DNA of 64,000 nucleotides from Anarhynchus alexandrinus. Its lineage: Eukaryota; Chordata; Aves; Charadriiformes; Charadriidae. The notes under the pieces were generated by a model, which did no database searches, had not been told where the DNA came from, and was given only the letters and a program-made list of their open reading frames with translations. The DNA is taken from assembly GCA_008711295.1 (NCBI GenBank), contig VUYV01000010.1, forward strand, positions 5,580,522 to 5,644,521, written 5' to 3'. Of this stretch, positions 27,096 through 37,910 are shown piece by piece. Positions within the stretch are counted from its first letter, which is position 1. Every line of letters starts with the position of its first letter. The position numbers were made by a program, and so were the translations under genes.

Positions 27096-27118
27096 GGGTG
27101 GGTGGGTGGGTGGGTTGG
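27096..27118. repeat. (GGGT)n simple repeat
   Basis: Five to six copies of a GGGT/TGGG tetramer lie just upstream of the FLT4 CpG block. Four or more G runs separated by a single T on the plus strand are compatible with a G-quadruplex. That is a sequence-based possibility only. Confidence 0.85.
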
Positions 27119-27129
27119 TGTGCATCCCC

Positions 27130-27570
27130 CTGCAGCTGGGTGCAAAAGTGTGTCACACACCTGTGTCACCGTGTGTGTGTGTCCCCCGGAGACATGAGGA
27201 CCCCCACACCTGTGCGCATATTCATGTGAACACACGCCCTGCACGCCTGTACACCCCACCGCATCCATGTGCACACACGTCACCTGTGTGCAAGTGCCCA
27301 CACATCTCTTTCTTGTGCACGTCCCGACCCCCCTGGACCAGAGGGAATGGACACAAATACCCTCTCACACCGGTGTGCACACACCTCACGTTAAAACACA
27401 CATCTCACATCTGCACGCACACCTTCATGCCTGCATGCACCCCCCAAAGCCTCACACCTGTGTGCACACAGTCCTGCACCCCCCCCCGAACCCCTGCTCC
27501 TGCACCCCCCCAGGGGGACACAAAGATATACATGCACTTTCTCACACCTGTGTGCACACGCTCGCACCCC
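27130..27570. repeat. Degenerate CA/TG-rich tandem repeat, period about 87-90 bp
   Basis: The region is dense in CACACCTGTGTGCACAC-type palindromic words. The clearest copies of CTCACAC(C/A)(T/G)GTGTGCACAC begin at 27364, 27451 and 27541, giving spacings of 87 and 90 bases, with weaker copies further left. This indicates an old, diverged minisatellite about 0.3-0.7 kb upstream of the FLT4 start codon. Open frames through it are His/Thr/Pro-rich and not believable proteins. Confidence 0.7.
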
Positions 27571-30500
27571 TACTCATTTGGGGGTGCACTAGGGGCCCCC
27601 ACTCATGCCGTCCATCCATGCACACTGCCAGCAGCGTGGGGCGGCCGCGTTGCCCCCCAGCACCTTTAAATGTGGCACACGCACCCCTCTCTGCCAGTTG
27701 TACACTGAAAGCCATGCACACAACCGTGGCATTGGCAGCGTGATGGTGATGGTGCCACTCCACACGTGCCAGCGGCGCTGCCCCCACACTGCTGCCACTG
27801 CCAGCAACAGCGGCTCCGGCTCGGTGCGAACTGGCTGTGAACATGCTGCGGATGGAGGCGATGGCAGAGCTTCGGGAGTGCGGCGGCACGGCGGGCACAG
27901 CCTGAGCACCCAGGGAGCGCTGAATAGATAAATTAACACAGCCCCACGCTGCACCCCGGAGGGTTATTAATTATGCACGCTTGCAGACAGCGAAGAAAGA
28001 GCCTGAATGAGAACCATGTGCTCATGGCTTCGAAAAGGCATGAAAACTTCTTGTGCGCTCAACTGCTCTTGTTGCCAAATCCATGGAAGAAATCACCCTG
28101 TCCCTCTCCCAGAGCCGTCAGAGGGGCTCCAAGCCACAGAATTTATTTTACCCAACTCCCTGTGTCCCAATTAGTGAGTTTTTAACCCTGAGACCACTGG
28201 CTGCATCGCTTTTCTGCACTCTCATCTTGGACCACGTCCATCCTCAATTCTGAGGGAACAGAAAGTGATGGTGAATCCGTCCCAGGAGGGTGCTCAACCC
28301 CTGGAACTTTCTGGAGGGAGATTTCTAAAACTTGCCATGACGATGGGGTGATGAGGCAGAGCTGGGAACTGCCACAGTGAGGGGCAGCACTGCCCACTGC
28401 AACAGTGAGAAGAGCTGAGATTGCAGGATCAGACCCCTCCCCAGTGCCGGGGGCTGTGATCAGAGATGGGGCAGCCGTGGGGCTCCCTGCCATGGCAGTG
28501 TACCTGCGCTGGGGACCACTGTGAGCATCGGGGGTCATCAACTGTGCACCTGAGATGAGCAGTGAGGTGAGGACAGTGATGGAGGGATAAATGACATCGC
28601 ACTGCTGATGGACACGCATGTCCCAAGGGCTGCCTGGAGAGGCTGAGTGTGAGAAGATCAGAGGGTCTGACCTGGGGATTCTCTGGCACCCCAAAAATCA
28701 AGGGATTTTGGCATCCTCCAAGGGATTTGGGAGTCCATAAGTGGCACGGTGCAGGCGGTGGTGGCCAGGACCAGCCTGTACATGCTGCCATCTAACGGTG
28801 GGACACCGGGGAGGGCTCGCCCGGCGACAACGGGGAATTTTCCATCACAAACACAGGGTGACTGTGGGACCGGTGGGACCTTTCCATTGTTGCCGCCCTG
28901 GGAAACAAAAGGATCTTATTTTAAAATCTTGTCCCCCTTCCAGCACGTGGGGGGACCCGAGGAAGCGAAGGCTTCCCCAAAGCGCAGGAATAAAGACACG
29001 TCGCAGCAGGGGGCCAGGGCAGGAGTTGCCGGATGCTGCCCAGCCCCAGGCACAACTATGGAAAAGGTACACTGGGGTGGCTCTGAGGACACCCAGGGAC
29101 AAAACAACAAGGTAACCTGCAAGGAAAATACAGCCTGGTCCTGGGGGCAGATGGTGAGAGCCAGCCCTGGCAGGCGCAGAGTCCGGACGCTGGAGCAGAG
29201 GGGCTCTTCTCCCCCACGGTCCCCACTTTCCATCCCCGTCCCCTCCTGCCTGAACCCTGGGCCAGTCCCAGTCGGTCACTGCATTCGCACCGTGCCTGCA
29301 GTTTCTGCTCTGCATTTTATCAGTGAAATGCATTTTTCAGACAGAGTTTAATAGCAGGCAGTATTTCCTCACCAGGCTGACGCTGCACATACGGCAGCTC
29401 AGAGCAGTGTTTTCCCCACGTGTAGGAGCCGCCGTACGTGCTGCGTGCAGGGCAGGGGCTCTGCCTGCCCCAGCCTTCCTGCCACAGCCTTTCCCCGACA
29501 GCAGGGCCAGGCCAGGACGTAATAACCCAAAACGTGGCTCTACCTGGGAGCGGCATGCTGCGGCCACCGCAGACAGGAGGAGAAAGGACATGCTTCCTTG
29601 GGAGTCTGCTCAGCTCAGGGATTTGGGACGAGCAGGTTTCGCTGCTCTCCAGCTCTGCCTTTGGCAGGGGGAAGGTGTAGGAGGTGGCAGCGATGGCACT
29701 GGCACACGTCGCCGTGAGATGCTCGCAGCTCGTGCCGCCACACCGGCCCACACAGCACACGGCAGCGGCGGGCAGCAGGAGCTGGCGGCCGCCCTCCTGC
29801 CTGTCGGCAGCCGCCGAAACGTGGCTGCGCTTGCTGCCTGCCAGTGCCTGGCGGATCTGCTCCCTCTCACACTTCGGGGACGGCTGCCTGCTGCTGTGCC
29901 CAGCCTCACCCGCCTGCGGTTTCAGGGCAGGTCAGGGAGGTGATGGGTTTCAGCCCCCTTGAGCTGCAGCTCTGCTGCTATCAAACCAGCCTCACCTTCC
30001 CGCAGAGGCTCCCAGTCCTTGCTGGGGGGATGAGAGCACTGCTCACAGCAGCATTGCCAAGCCAACAGCTCGCTCTTCTCCACTCTTATTTCAGCTGAGG
30101 CCGGGGGCCAGTGAGCTGGGAGAGAAGGCTGAACCCAGCGCAGGGGCTCAGCAGGGAGGGAGCAGAGCTCACTGACCAGTTAAAGCCCGACTGGGAGGGA
30201 GCAGAAACCCCTGACACCCCCTCCAGGCACACCCAACCCCTGAGCAAAGCTGCACAGAGCAACGGCTTCCCAATAACTGGGTCCCCTCTGCACCCACCTC
30301 CACCCCGTGTCCGCAGAGCCCCGGGCTGCTTAGTGCTCCTGCACAGGAGGGCACGTCTGCCTGCATCTTGTGCAGGTCATCCTCCCCTCCAGCTGAGCAC
30401 AAAGTCTTCTCCTGCCACGGCACAGGCATTAGGCAACCCCAAAAGCGGGCGCTGCCGCAGAGCCCAGCCCTGGCACGCTGCAGTGATGGTGCACAGGAAG

Positions 30501-31469
30501 GGGGATCATCCCTCATGGCACCGCGGGAGGACAGGGCCCCCTGTCCTGTCCCTGCTGGGCAGGGGGATGACCAGTGGAGGACTTGCTTTGACAAGTGTCC
30601 CTGTACCCAGCTGCAGGAGCTGGAAAGCCCTCATGCCTGGCCCTTCCACCAGCGCAGAAAGTTGAGTCTCCGCAGAGGAGGAATGTGCAGGCTCCAGCCA
30701 GCAGCACCAGGTGTGGCTCCGACCTCTGCTTTGAGCCTGGAGTGGACTTCAGGGTGATAAACATGACAATTCCACCCGCCCCAGGGACTGCAATCCTTCC
30801 TCCCACCCATCACTCCCACCAGCCAGACTCGGACCCACCCCAGCACCTCCTGCCTCAAGTCGACTCTGCTGACTCGTGAGCGAGGTGGGGACGCGGCCAG
30901 CATCCCCTGGGCACAAACCGCAGCAGCCAAATCCACTCGACTTGCTCCCCCCCCAGGAGCCCCAGGGCACCCTCCCACAGGGGTGGTGTGCCAGTGGGGC
31001 TGACAGGCAAAGAGCCGTGCTGGGACCACCTGCTTCCCACAGTGAAAGCTGCTGGTGCTGTCATGAAGTTGGCCTGAAATGGGACTTTTCGTTTTTCACG
31101 TATACAAACCCTTAAGAGCCAGCCAGGCCAGAGGAGGCTGAATCTTAAAATCCAGGAGCCTAAGGCCAGGGCTGGGCTCAGACAAACCTTCCTACCCCAT
31201 GGGGCTGCCAAACCCCCGCCTTGTTCCCAAGCAGCCTGACACAGGGTGGGTGAGCAAAAGACCAAGAGCGCTGCAAGCTGTGCAGGGAGCGCTCCAAGGA
31301 ACGGGCTGAGGGAGAGCGGTGGCTCTTTCGTGCCTCCGGCGTGGCAGGGGGAGGGAAAGAGCCCAGGCTGGAGCAGGGGGCCACGCGGCTGCTGTGCCCC
31401 CAGGCTGTGCTACACCCCACTGCAGTAGATCCCCCCCCTCCCCAGCATGCAAGCCATGAGCAGGTCCAG
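27571..31469. other. Intergenic region between FLT4 and the TRIM gene; no gene recognised
   Basis: No splice-bounded coding segment or recognisable protein was found here. Open frames overlap on both strands and have no known domains. The right boundary is the suggested polyadenylation site of the TRIM gene, which is transcribed toward this region. FLT4 and the TRIM gene are both on the minus strand, so the FLT4 promoter faces the end of the TRIM gene. Confidence 0.6.
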
Positions 31470-31491
31470 CAGAGTGGTCTTTCTGATGAGC

Positions 31492-31497
31492 TTTAAT
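31492..31497 (-). terminator. Candidate polyadenylation signal (ATTAAA) of the TRIM gene
   Basis: On the minus strand, ATTAAA occurs about 585 bases after the TRIM stop codon (32084-32082). It would give a 3' UTR of about 0.6 kb with cleavage near 31470-31480. ATTAAA is the commonest variant signal in vertebrates. No transcript evidence is available, and other signals could be used. Confidence 0.35.
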
Positions 31498-32081
31498 AGT
31501 GACTGAGAAGTGAGGCAGTGCTGCAGTCCCCGGGCTACAGTGGGTCCCATGCCGTGCACCGAGCTCCCTCTGCTGCCGGCCAGGAGCCCTTCCCCATGAA
31601 GCTCTTCGAGCAGATGAAGCCCACCGCTGGGACAGAGTTGAGTGTTAAGAGGCACCTGACAGTGCTCCAAGACCGCTGCCCTCCTCCGCAGGGTTTACGG
31701 GTGGGATCATGGAGGGAGAGGAGGTGCAAGCAGCCTACAGCCACCTCCACTGCAGCCCTGTGGCTGCAGATACTGAACTGTGCAACACTCGGGCACAGAA
31801 AATTGTTCTTCCAAGGGGTTACAGGCACTTCCAGGAATGCAGTGTGGCACCCACAGCCCATGGCACAGGGAAGGGCGGGGAGATGAGAGCTGGGAAGAGA
31901 CTCATTCCCTCCTTCCAAAAAATTCCTTCCCTTCCTTCCAAAACTGAAACCAAACCAGCCCCTCCAACACCCACCAGGTCCATGTGTGCAGAACTAGCCT
32001 CCAGCACGGCCTCAGGCAGCCAGCTGGCAGAGACAAGGAGCCAGGCTGGTGTCCCCACAGCACCCTGCTCCTCCTCGTCTC

Positions 32082-32626
32082 TCACAGGGCCAGGTGGCAG
32101 AGACGCATGGGTTCTATGTTGTCCCTCCCGTCGCTGAAGCAGGTGCTGAAGAAGGGGCAGTATCTCTCTGCAGAAACCTGGTGGAAGGTGAAGAGGTGGG
32201 ACATGTCTCCGGCATCAAAGAAGGTGACGGTGCCCTCCTGGCAGTCAAGGAAGACGCCCACTTTCCGGGGGGGGCGGTGGGGAGTCAAGCGCACCCAGGG
32301 GGTGGCAGTGGCCCAGTACTCCGTCCTGTTCCGCAGGCGCAGCGTCCAGTAGCCGTTCTCTGGGCACAGCTTGACCTTCGCCGCCCGATCCACAGCCTCG
32401 GCGGCCACCCCCAGATCCCACTTGGTTTTGCTGCCCACCCAGACCTCCCAGTAGTGCTGGCCACCGTCAAAGGTCTGTGAGCCCAGGACATTGACGCACT
32501 GACAGAAGCGCCGGGGGCTGCTGGGGACGAGCTGGGCTCTATTCCTCTCTGTCACTGCTGTCAGGTCTCTGGAGAAGACCAGGTTGGGGTGGGCTGACTC
32601 AGGGTCGAAGGTGAGTGGAGCAGGAG
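32082..32626 (-). CDS. TRIM gene coding exon 6 (PRY/SPRY, stop codon)
   Basis: This 545-base terminal coding exon has a CCACAG acceptor and a stop at 32084-32082. It carries the whole B30.2 domain from APAPLTFDPESAHPNL to the C-terminus RLCHLAL. The PRY motif, the WEV core, the TKWDLGVA strand and the VGVFLDCQEG strand are all present, with no internal stop or frameshift. Confidence 0.95.
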
Positions 32627-35600
32627 CTGTGGAGACATTGAACCAACATTTTACCGGTTGCATATTCCCTCTGCAGAGCATCCCCAGCGCCACCACCATC
32701 CAGCACATCCATCCCTTACACCAATCCACTCACCGGGGCAGATGGACCGCAGCATCTGTCTCCAGAAGATGTACTGCAAGGGGCCGCTGCGGCTGTCCCT
32801 GTAGCGCTGCAGGTCGAAGGCAGGCTGGGTCTCAATGCGCACCGAGGGCCTGGGGCAGAGAGAGTGGCAGTCAACCCCTCTGCCGTGCCACTAGTGAGGC
32901 ACGTGGGAAGAGCGTGGTCAGGACTGCAGCACGCTACTGCACACAATGGATTTGCTAAAGACGGGACACAAAGCTCCCTGGCAGCTGCTTGCTCCCCGTG
33001 ATGCAGCACTACCCCCAGTGTGGCAAGTGGCTCAGGGCAGAGGTGTTACAGACCGAGACAGATCCGGCAGCACCACTCATGGAGCGGGTGACTCATGGCA
33101 GACCAGCACCCAGCACACCCAAGCAGGACTCCTGCATGGGTGAACAGGCCAGGCCTGTGGAGCTGGGCTGCATCCCACAGCAGACCCCAGGGAGGGAGGG
33201 GACAGGGACATGCTCCCCTATGACAGTTCTGGCCCTCAGCTACTCGCAGTCTCAGACAGACCTGCACCTCTGGGTCCGTTTTGCAGCCCCGTGAGTTGTA
33301 AGAAGTTAAGAAAGGGCAGGGAAAAGCCAAAGCACCCAAAGTCTGTGGCATTAGCCTTGCAGCATGCGTGGCTCTTGCACTCATCCCAAACCAGCAAATC
33401 TTCACCTGCTCTTCCAGCCCAGCCATCTCAACACACATACTCCCAGGGGAGAGCATCCAACATGTGCTGGGGACCAGCCCCGACATAGCACAGCACCAGC
33501 AGCTCGCTGAGCAATCTGTGATGCTTTTAGAACTTGAGATAACATCCCTCCCCCATGTGGTCCCAGCCAGGGACAGAGATAAGCTCCTGAAAAGGGAATC
33601 AGCTTCTTTCATGCCAGACACGTACCTGATATCCAGGCTCTCCACCTGCAGTGAGGAGCAGAGAGAATTAGCAGTCACTGTCTGTAATTCATGCAGCTGC
33701 ACAAATAAGCTCCCTGTCCTGTCTCCTGCTGTCATGAAGCACAGAGAGAGGAAACCAACCCGCCAGGACCCCGACCCTGGGGGAAACTGCCTGGGCACTG
33801 TGGCCAAGGCAATTTCACAGGGGTGACAGAAAAGGAAGGCTCCCGAGACCCACCACACTGGAAAGATCACCATATCCCTTGTGGCTAAATCCTCCAGACT
33901 CCAAGAGAATGGGTAGATAATTCAGAGGGATAGCAGTGACAGTGACTTCCAGGTATAGTCTGGTGCTACTTAGAACAATCCCCATCCCAAATTCAGTTCC
34001 TGAAACACCCCTCAGCCTCCTGCCAGGGTCAACCAAGCGCGCTCACCTCCAGCAACGACACTTCTTCCACCTTGCTCAGGGTCTGCTCTATGTGCTCTAT
34101 GTCCTTCTGCAGCACTGACATCCCCTCCTCCAGCTGGTGGACATCCCTGTGCAGGCGTGCCAGCAACTGCTCTTCCTTTTCGCCCAGCTCTGCCAGCACA
34201 GCTCTCTCCTCTTCCTCCAGGATCTGATGAAGGCGAGCAAACTCTGCACGGATCTTGAAGTTCAGCTCCCCAGACACCTTCTGAGCAGAAGGAAAAGGCA
34301 GACAATGAGTCTGACAGCTAAAACACACAAGTAGGTGCACAGGATGGCTGGGCCCGTTACTTTGCTCACAGAGTCCTGGAAATTAGGGAGTCCCAGACAT
34401 ACCCACGACTTTTTGGCTGGAGAACATGACACAAGGACAACTTTCAAGACTGCAGAGCCAAAGGGGAAGGGGAAAAAAAAGCTCTACCAATGGGTCAGTC
34501 ACCTTAACTAGAAATCCTTCCACATAGCCACAGTGGGAGCCCACAGCCCTCTCCCACACCACCAGGAATTTGCTTGTGTGTGGAGCTTTGCTTGTGACTG
34601 GAGCTCTTTTGATTTTCTGGAGCTGCAGACTCAGCTGTTCAGGTTAGTTAGGATTTACTTCACATCGTGCCAGACCCTGGGCAGAGCTGCCTGACACTGG
34701 TAACTTGCTCTTTTTCTCTGATGCCTTCATCTCTCAGGGCTCCTGTTTGTATGGGAGAGACGGGGCAGCTGTACAAGCTAATCTCTGTAGTTAAGGCTGA
34801 TAAAATCCCATTCAGCTCTTTTCAGAGGTCCCTTTTATCTACTTGTTTAGTTGGCCAGCCAACCTTGTGGTGCTCTCACTGCCTTCCTGCCTGTTTACAA
34901 AAGACAGCCAATGACTTTTGATTTTCCCAATCTTTATGCTTTTAATCTCTAAGTGCAACCTTAGCCCTCATTATTTTCTTGATGAGCGCTTCCTGAAATG
35001 CACATCCCTTTCTACCAGCAGGAAACCCATCTCCCCCAGAGTACATCTGCAGCTTCACCAGCTGGCAGAGCACCCCACCCTCCCTTTGCTCTAGCGGGTG
35101 CTTGTGCACCTGAGTACCACACGAGAACCACAGAGGACGCGCATGGCCTCCCCGTTCAGATCACCAATTTGCTCCTTTACTCTTGAAACACCACTTAGTC
35201 AGCTCTTCCACTGCAACAGGACATCAGCCGCATGTGCTTATTTGATAATACTTCTTCACTAACCTCAAAGGTCTATTCCAAATCTGGCAGCGGGATAGAA
35301 GTATGAAACAGTGCAGCCAGTGGGATCAGATACTCCAGTTGGAAGACAGTCTCCCATCAGTTTTATCTCACCTCTGAACTGCTTTAGTTTTCCTTACAGT
35401 CTCCTTCTTTGGCTTTTAATAATTTTATGTCACTCAAGAAGGAAGCACAGTCAGCCTGTGGCTGTTCTTGCTTCATTGATCAGTGACAAGTAGGCAGCCT
35501 GGTGCCACTTGAGCCCGGAGACAGCACACGGGCTCCTTGCATCATCTCAGAGCTTCACAGGGAATCCAAACACGGTCCTGGTGACAAGGCCACTGCTCTT

Positions 35601-36977
35601 TGCAGCACCAACCCTGCTGCTGACCCAGCTCCTTCAGCTTTGCTGCCACCCCTACAGACACACAAGAGGATTTTAAAGCTTCCAAGAATTAACCCTCTCC
35701 CAAAATGGCAGCACTGCAGGACCAGAGCAGGCTGCTCAGCCGACAGCTCTCACCACTCATACTGTCTCAGCTCTGCTGCACCAACACACTTTGCAAACAC
35801 TGCATTAACAAGTGCTTAATCCCTCTTCCCAAAGCCTCCACTGAATATTCAGTAGTGATGGGCTTTGGCCTACATGTGGGGTAGTTTGTTCAGATCCCTA
35901 CATAGTTTTTCATCTAGATTTTTACAGGAAGCTGAGCTAAATCTCAGCTGAAGTCATACACGGATCCTCTCTGAACATTAACCCAGAGGCTGTACAAAAA
36001 GCAGCTATCACAGGGCTTTACCGTCAGGCCACAGATATCTTCCTGTGTTGCACGCTTCCTCTGCAAGAAGTTCTCCATCTCCTTCTGACGAGCTTGCAAA
36101 GCATCTTCCAGGTGCTTCTGCAAGAACGAGGAAAAGAAGGTGAGGAGACCATTTCACTACTCTGCTGTGGTTCAGGAGCAATCCCAATTCCTGAGACCAG
36201 CATTAGAAGGAGGCTGCAACAGGTTTTCTTATAAAGGCAGTAAGGAGAAGAAAGCACTTGATGTACAGGTTTGAGAACTATATATGTGTGCACATAACGA
36301 AACAAATTTATTTTTAAGACTGGGAGCTCCAGCCTGGGATATCTGTTTGCAGAAGGATTAAACCCTGTGTGCTGTGAACTGACTTGTGCAGGCCTCAAGC
36401 AGCCCTCACCCCTGGCTACATGGTCTCTATGTGAGAAACAACCAGGCTGCGATGGAATCAGGCAGTGAGGGAAACAAATGCAAGAAAAGAAAGTATCCAA
36501 AAGACAGACAGCTGAAAGAAAACAGAGAGGGAATTAATCAGGAAGAGACACAGATGTCATTGCACTTGGGTCAGGTGAGGCACACACAGGGCTCCCCAGC
36601 GGGGGAACTGACTGTGGGAGGAAGGGGTGGTGGGCTTGCACTGGCTGCACAGGGCTCACGCAGCTCTCATGCCCGTCTCCCCCAGCCAGGCAGAAGCCAC
36701 TCACCTGCATCTTGTGACGGTGCTCCGCGGAGCTGCAGCGCCGCACCTTCTCCACCAGCCCTGACAGCAGGTAGTTGGTGCGGAAAGCCCGGCTGGGGAA
36801 TTCTCGGCGGCACTGGGGGCAGGAGGGGACATTGGTGCAGCTCTCCCAGTAGCGCTGGATGCAGGCCTTGCAGAAGTGGTGCATGCAGTCCAGCATGACT
36901 GGCTCGCTGAAGAGATCGCAGCAGATGACACATGTCAGCTCCTCCCGCAGGCTCCGGTCCTGGCTCCTGCTGGCCAT
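32082..36977 (-). CDS. B-box-less TRIM-family RING/coiled-coil/PRY-SPRY protein, probable E3 ubiquitin ligase (six coding exons, 427 aa)
   Basis: Coding exons on the minus strand are 36977-36705, 36117-36022, 34280-34047, 33645-33626, 32849-32734 and 32626-32082. They sum to 1284 bases and join in frame to 427 residues plus stop, each junction having GT-AG sites. A C3HC4 RING spans residues 16-56 (C16, C19, C31, H33, C36, C39, C53, C56), consistent with E2 binding and ubiquitin transfer. A coiled coil covers about 92-201, and PRY/SPRY (B30.2) about 225-427, with FDPESAH (253-259), WEV (306-308) and FLDCQEG (372-378). B30.2 domains usually bind a target protein. No B-box lies between RING and coiled coil. 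The linker RSGPLQYIFWRQM followed by ICPAPAPLTFDP resembles TRIM69 and TRIM62; TRIM69 also lacks a canonical B-box, so TRIM69-like is my best family guess, not a firm orthologue call. The ATG in GGGATGG was preferred over an in-frame ATG 17 codons upstream. Confidence 0.9.
32734..32849 (-). CDS. TRIM gene coding exon 5 (linker before PRY)
   Basis: This 116-base exon has a CCCCAG acceptor and a GTGAGTGG donor and ends in phase 1. It encodes RPSVRIETQPAF, then the segment SGPLQYIFWRQMLRSICP that precedes the PRY motif in TRIM69- and TRIM62-type proteins. Confidence 0.92.
33626..33645 (-). CDS. TRIM gene coding exon 4 (20-nt micro-exon)
   Basis: A 20-base exon, GTGGAGAGCCTGGATATCAG, encodes VESLDI plus two bases of the next Arg codon. 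It has a CTGCAG acceptor and a GTACGTG donor. TRIM and butyrophilin genes typically carry a 23-base micro-exon here; this one is three bases shorter and keeps the frame. Its reality is supported because it is needed to bring exon 5 into frame. Confidence 0.85.
34047..34280 (-). CDS. TRIM gene coding exon 3 (main coiled coil)
   Basis: The exon is 234 bases (78 codons), phase 0 at both ends, with a GCTCAG acceptor and GTGAGC donor; this is close to the usual 231-234-base TRIM coiled-coil exon. It is rich in Glu, Leu and Lys with regular heptads (for example FARLHQILEEEERAVLAEL), as expected of the antiparallel dimer helix. Confidence 0.93.
36022..36117 (-). CDS. TRIM gene coding exon 2 (start of coiled coil)
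   Basis: This exon is exactly 96 bases, the standard length of the second coding exon in many TRIM/RBCC genes. It is flanked by a TTGCAG acceptor and a GTAAAG donor, both ends in phase 0. It encodes KHLEDALQARQKEMENFLQR and then 12 more residues, with heptad-like spacing of hydrophobics. Confidence 0.92.
36705..36977 (-). CDS. TRIM gene coding exon 1 (RING finger)
   Basis: This exon is 273 bases (91 codons) and ends in phase 0 at a GTGAGTGGC donor. It encodes the complete C3HC4 RING with CVIC, CMHHFC, KAC and CPQC clusters, then a basic stretch ending EHRHKMQ. In most TRIM genes the same exon continues into the B-box; here it stops before any B-box. A CAG about 34 bases upstream of the ATG could be the acceptor for an upstream non-coding exon. 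Confidence 0.92.
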
Positions 36978-37249
36978 CCCTGCTGGCACACAGGTCCCAA
37001 CTTCAGTTTCCTGCCACCACCATCCCAAAATCCCCTTCCCTCTGGGCTAGGGCAGGCTTCTGCCTCTCCTCACGCTGGGCTCTGCTGGGTGCTGTGGGGC
37101 AGGGTTCGGTTACCAGACCTTGGGCAGGAGGCGCAGGACCTGCCCAGGTGCCGCACTGGTGTACCCACCCCTGGAAAGCGCCAAACGGTGGGAATTACCG
37201 TGAAGTCCCAGCAAAGGGTCAGCCCCTTTGCAGAATAACAACTCTCTGC

Positions 37250-37905
37250 TTCCCGTTACCTCAGCAAAACGACTCACGGGGCCTGTGAGGGATCAGCCGT
37301 GTGCCCTGACTGGGCCCCAGGGCGGACCGGGCCCAGGGAGAGCAAGCAGCTGCCCTGGAGCCTTGGGGCAAACCCCAGCCCCCCCGGTGGCCCCGTGTGC
37401 TCCAACCCCCCCGGCTGCGAGGGCCCCCAGCCCCGGGCTGGCCGGAGCCCGCAGCATCCCCCAGGGCCCAGCCTTGGGGTGCGCACCCCGGCCTGTGCTC
37501 TGCACCCCCCCACCCCGCTCCTCGGGGCACAGCCCCGGCCCCCCTCCCGCCATCCCGGGGGACCCACCGCACTCACGGCCCTTCTTCCCACCCCACCCCG
37601 CGCCGCGCCGCGCCCCTCCGGCCCGGCCCGGCCCGGCCCGGCCCGGCCCGCCAACCGGCACCGGCACCGGCACGGCGCAGCTCCCAGCCTGCCGACTCGC
37701 AGCCTCCGCTCCGCCCCACCCACGGACTGACGCCCGCCTCGACCAATCGCCGCTTGGAGGCGCCGCCTGCCCGCCCGCTCATTGGATGGGTGCTGAGGCC
37801 GGGGGGGCCGGGCGGGGCTTTGGGTATGTGACGTGGTCACGTGTGCGCGGGTCTGGGGCAGCTGCTGCTGGGGCCTCGCGCGCCGCCCGCGGGAAGGCGC
37901 GTGCT
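37250..37905 (-). promoter_or_regulatory. CpG-rich promoter candidate of the TRIM gene
   Basis: A strongly GC/CpG-rich block begins about 0.3 kb upstream of the TRIM start codon. It contains a CCAAT box at 37743-37747 (plus), an inverted CCAAT (ATTGG) at 37781-37785, a CRE-like TGACGT at 37829-37834 and a palindromic E-box CACGTG at 37838-37843. CCAAT, CRE and E-box elements clustered within 100 bases in CpG-rich DNA are typical of a TATA-less vertebrate promoter. CCAAT boxes in both orientations would also permit divergent transcription, but I see no gene on the plus side nearby. Confidence 0.55.
37621..37650. repeat. (GCCCG)6 pentanucleotide repeat
   Basis: Six exact GCCCG units lie inside the TRIM CpG block. 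They are followed by a short CCGGCA run. Confidence 0.95.
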
Positions 37906-37910
37906 GCGCT

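Noticed and set aside
26265..27301. Long open frames of 280-310 codons on both strands over the FLT4 exon 1 region
   Set aside because: They arise from CpG-rich and minisatellite sequence. Only the 58-base signal-peptide exon within the minus frame is supported by splice site and homology.
36118..36704. Possible hidden B-box exon between the RING and coiled-coil exons
   Set aside because: No paired Cys/His spacing of a B-box was seen in minus-strand frames, and the flanking exons already join in phase 0.
36978..37028. In-frame ATG 17 codons upstream of the TRIM start
   Set aside because: The stretch is short and not RING-like and probably spans a 5' UTR acceptor. The ATG at 36977 has the better start context and gives a typical TRIM N-terminus.
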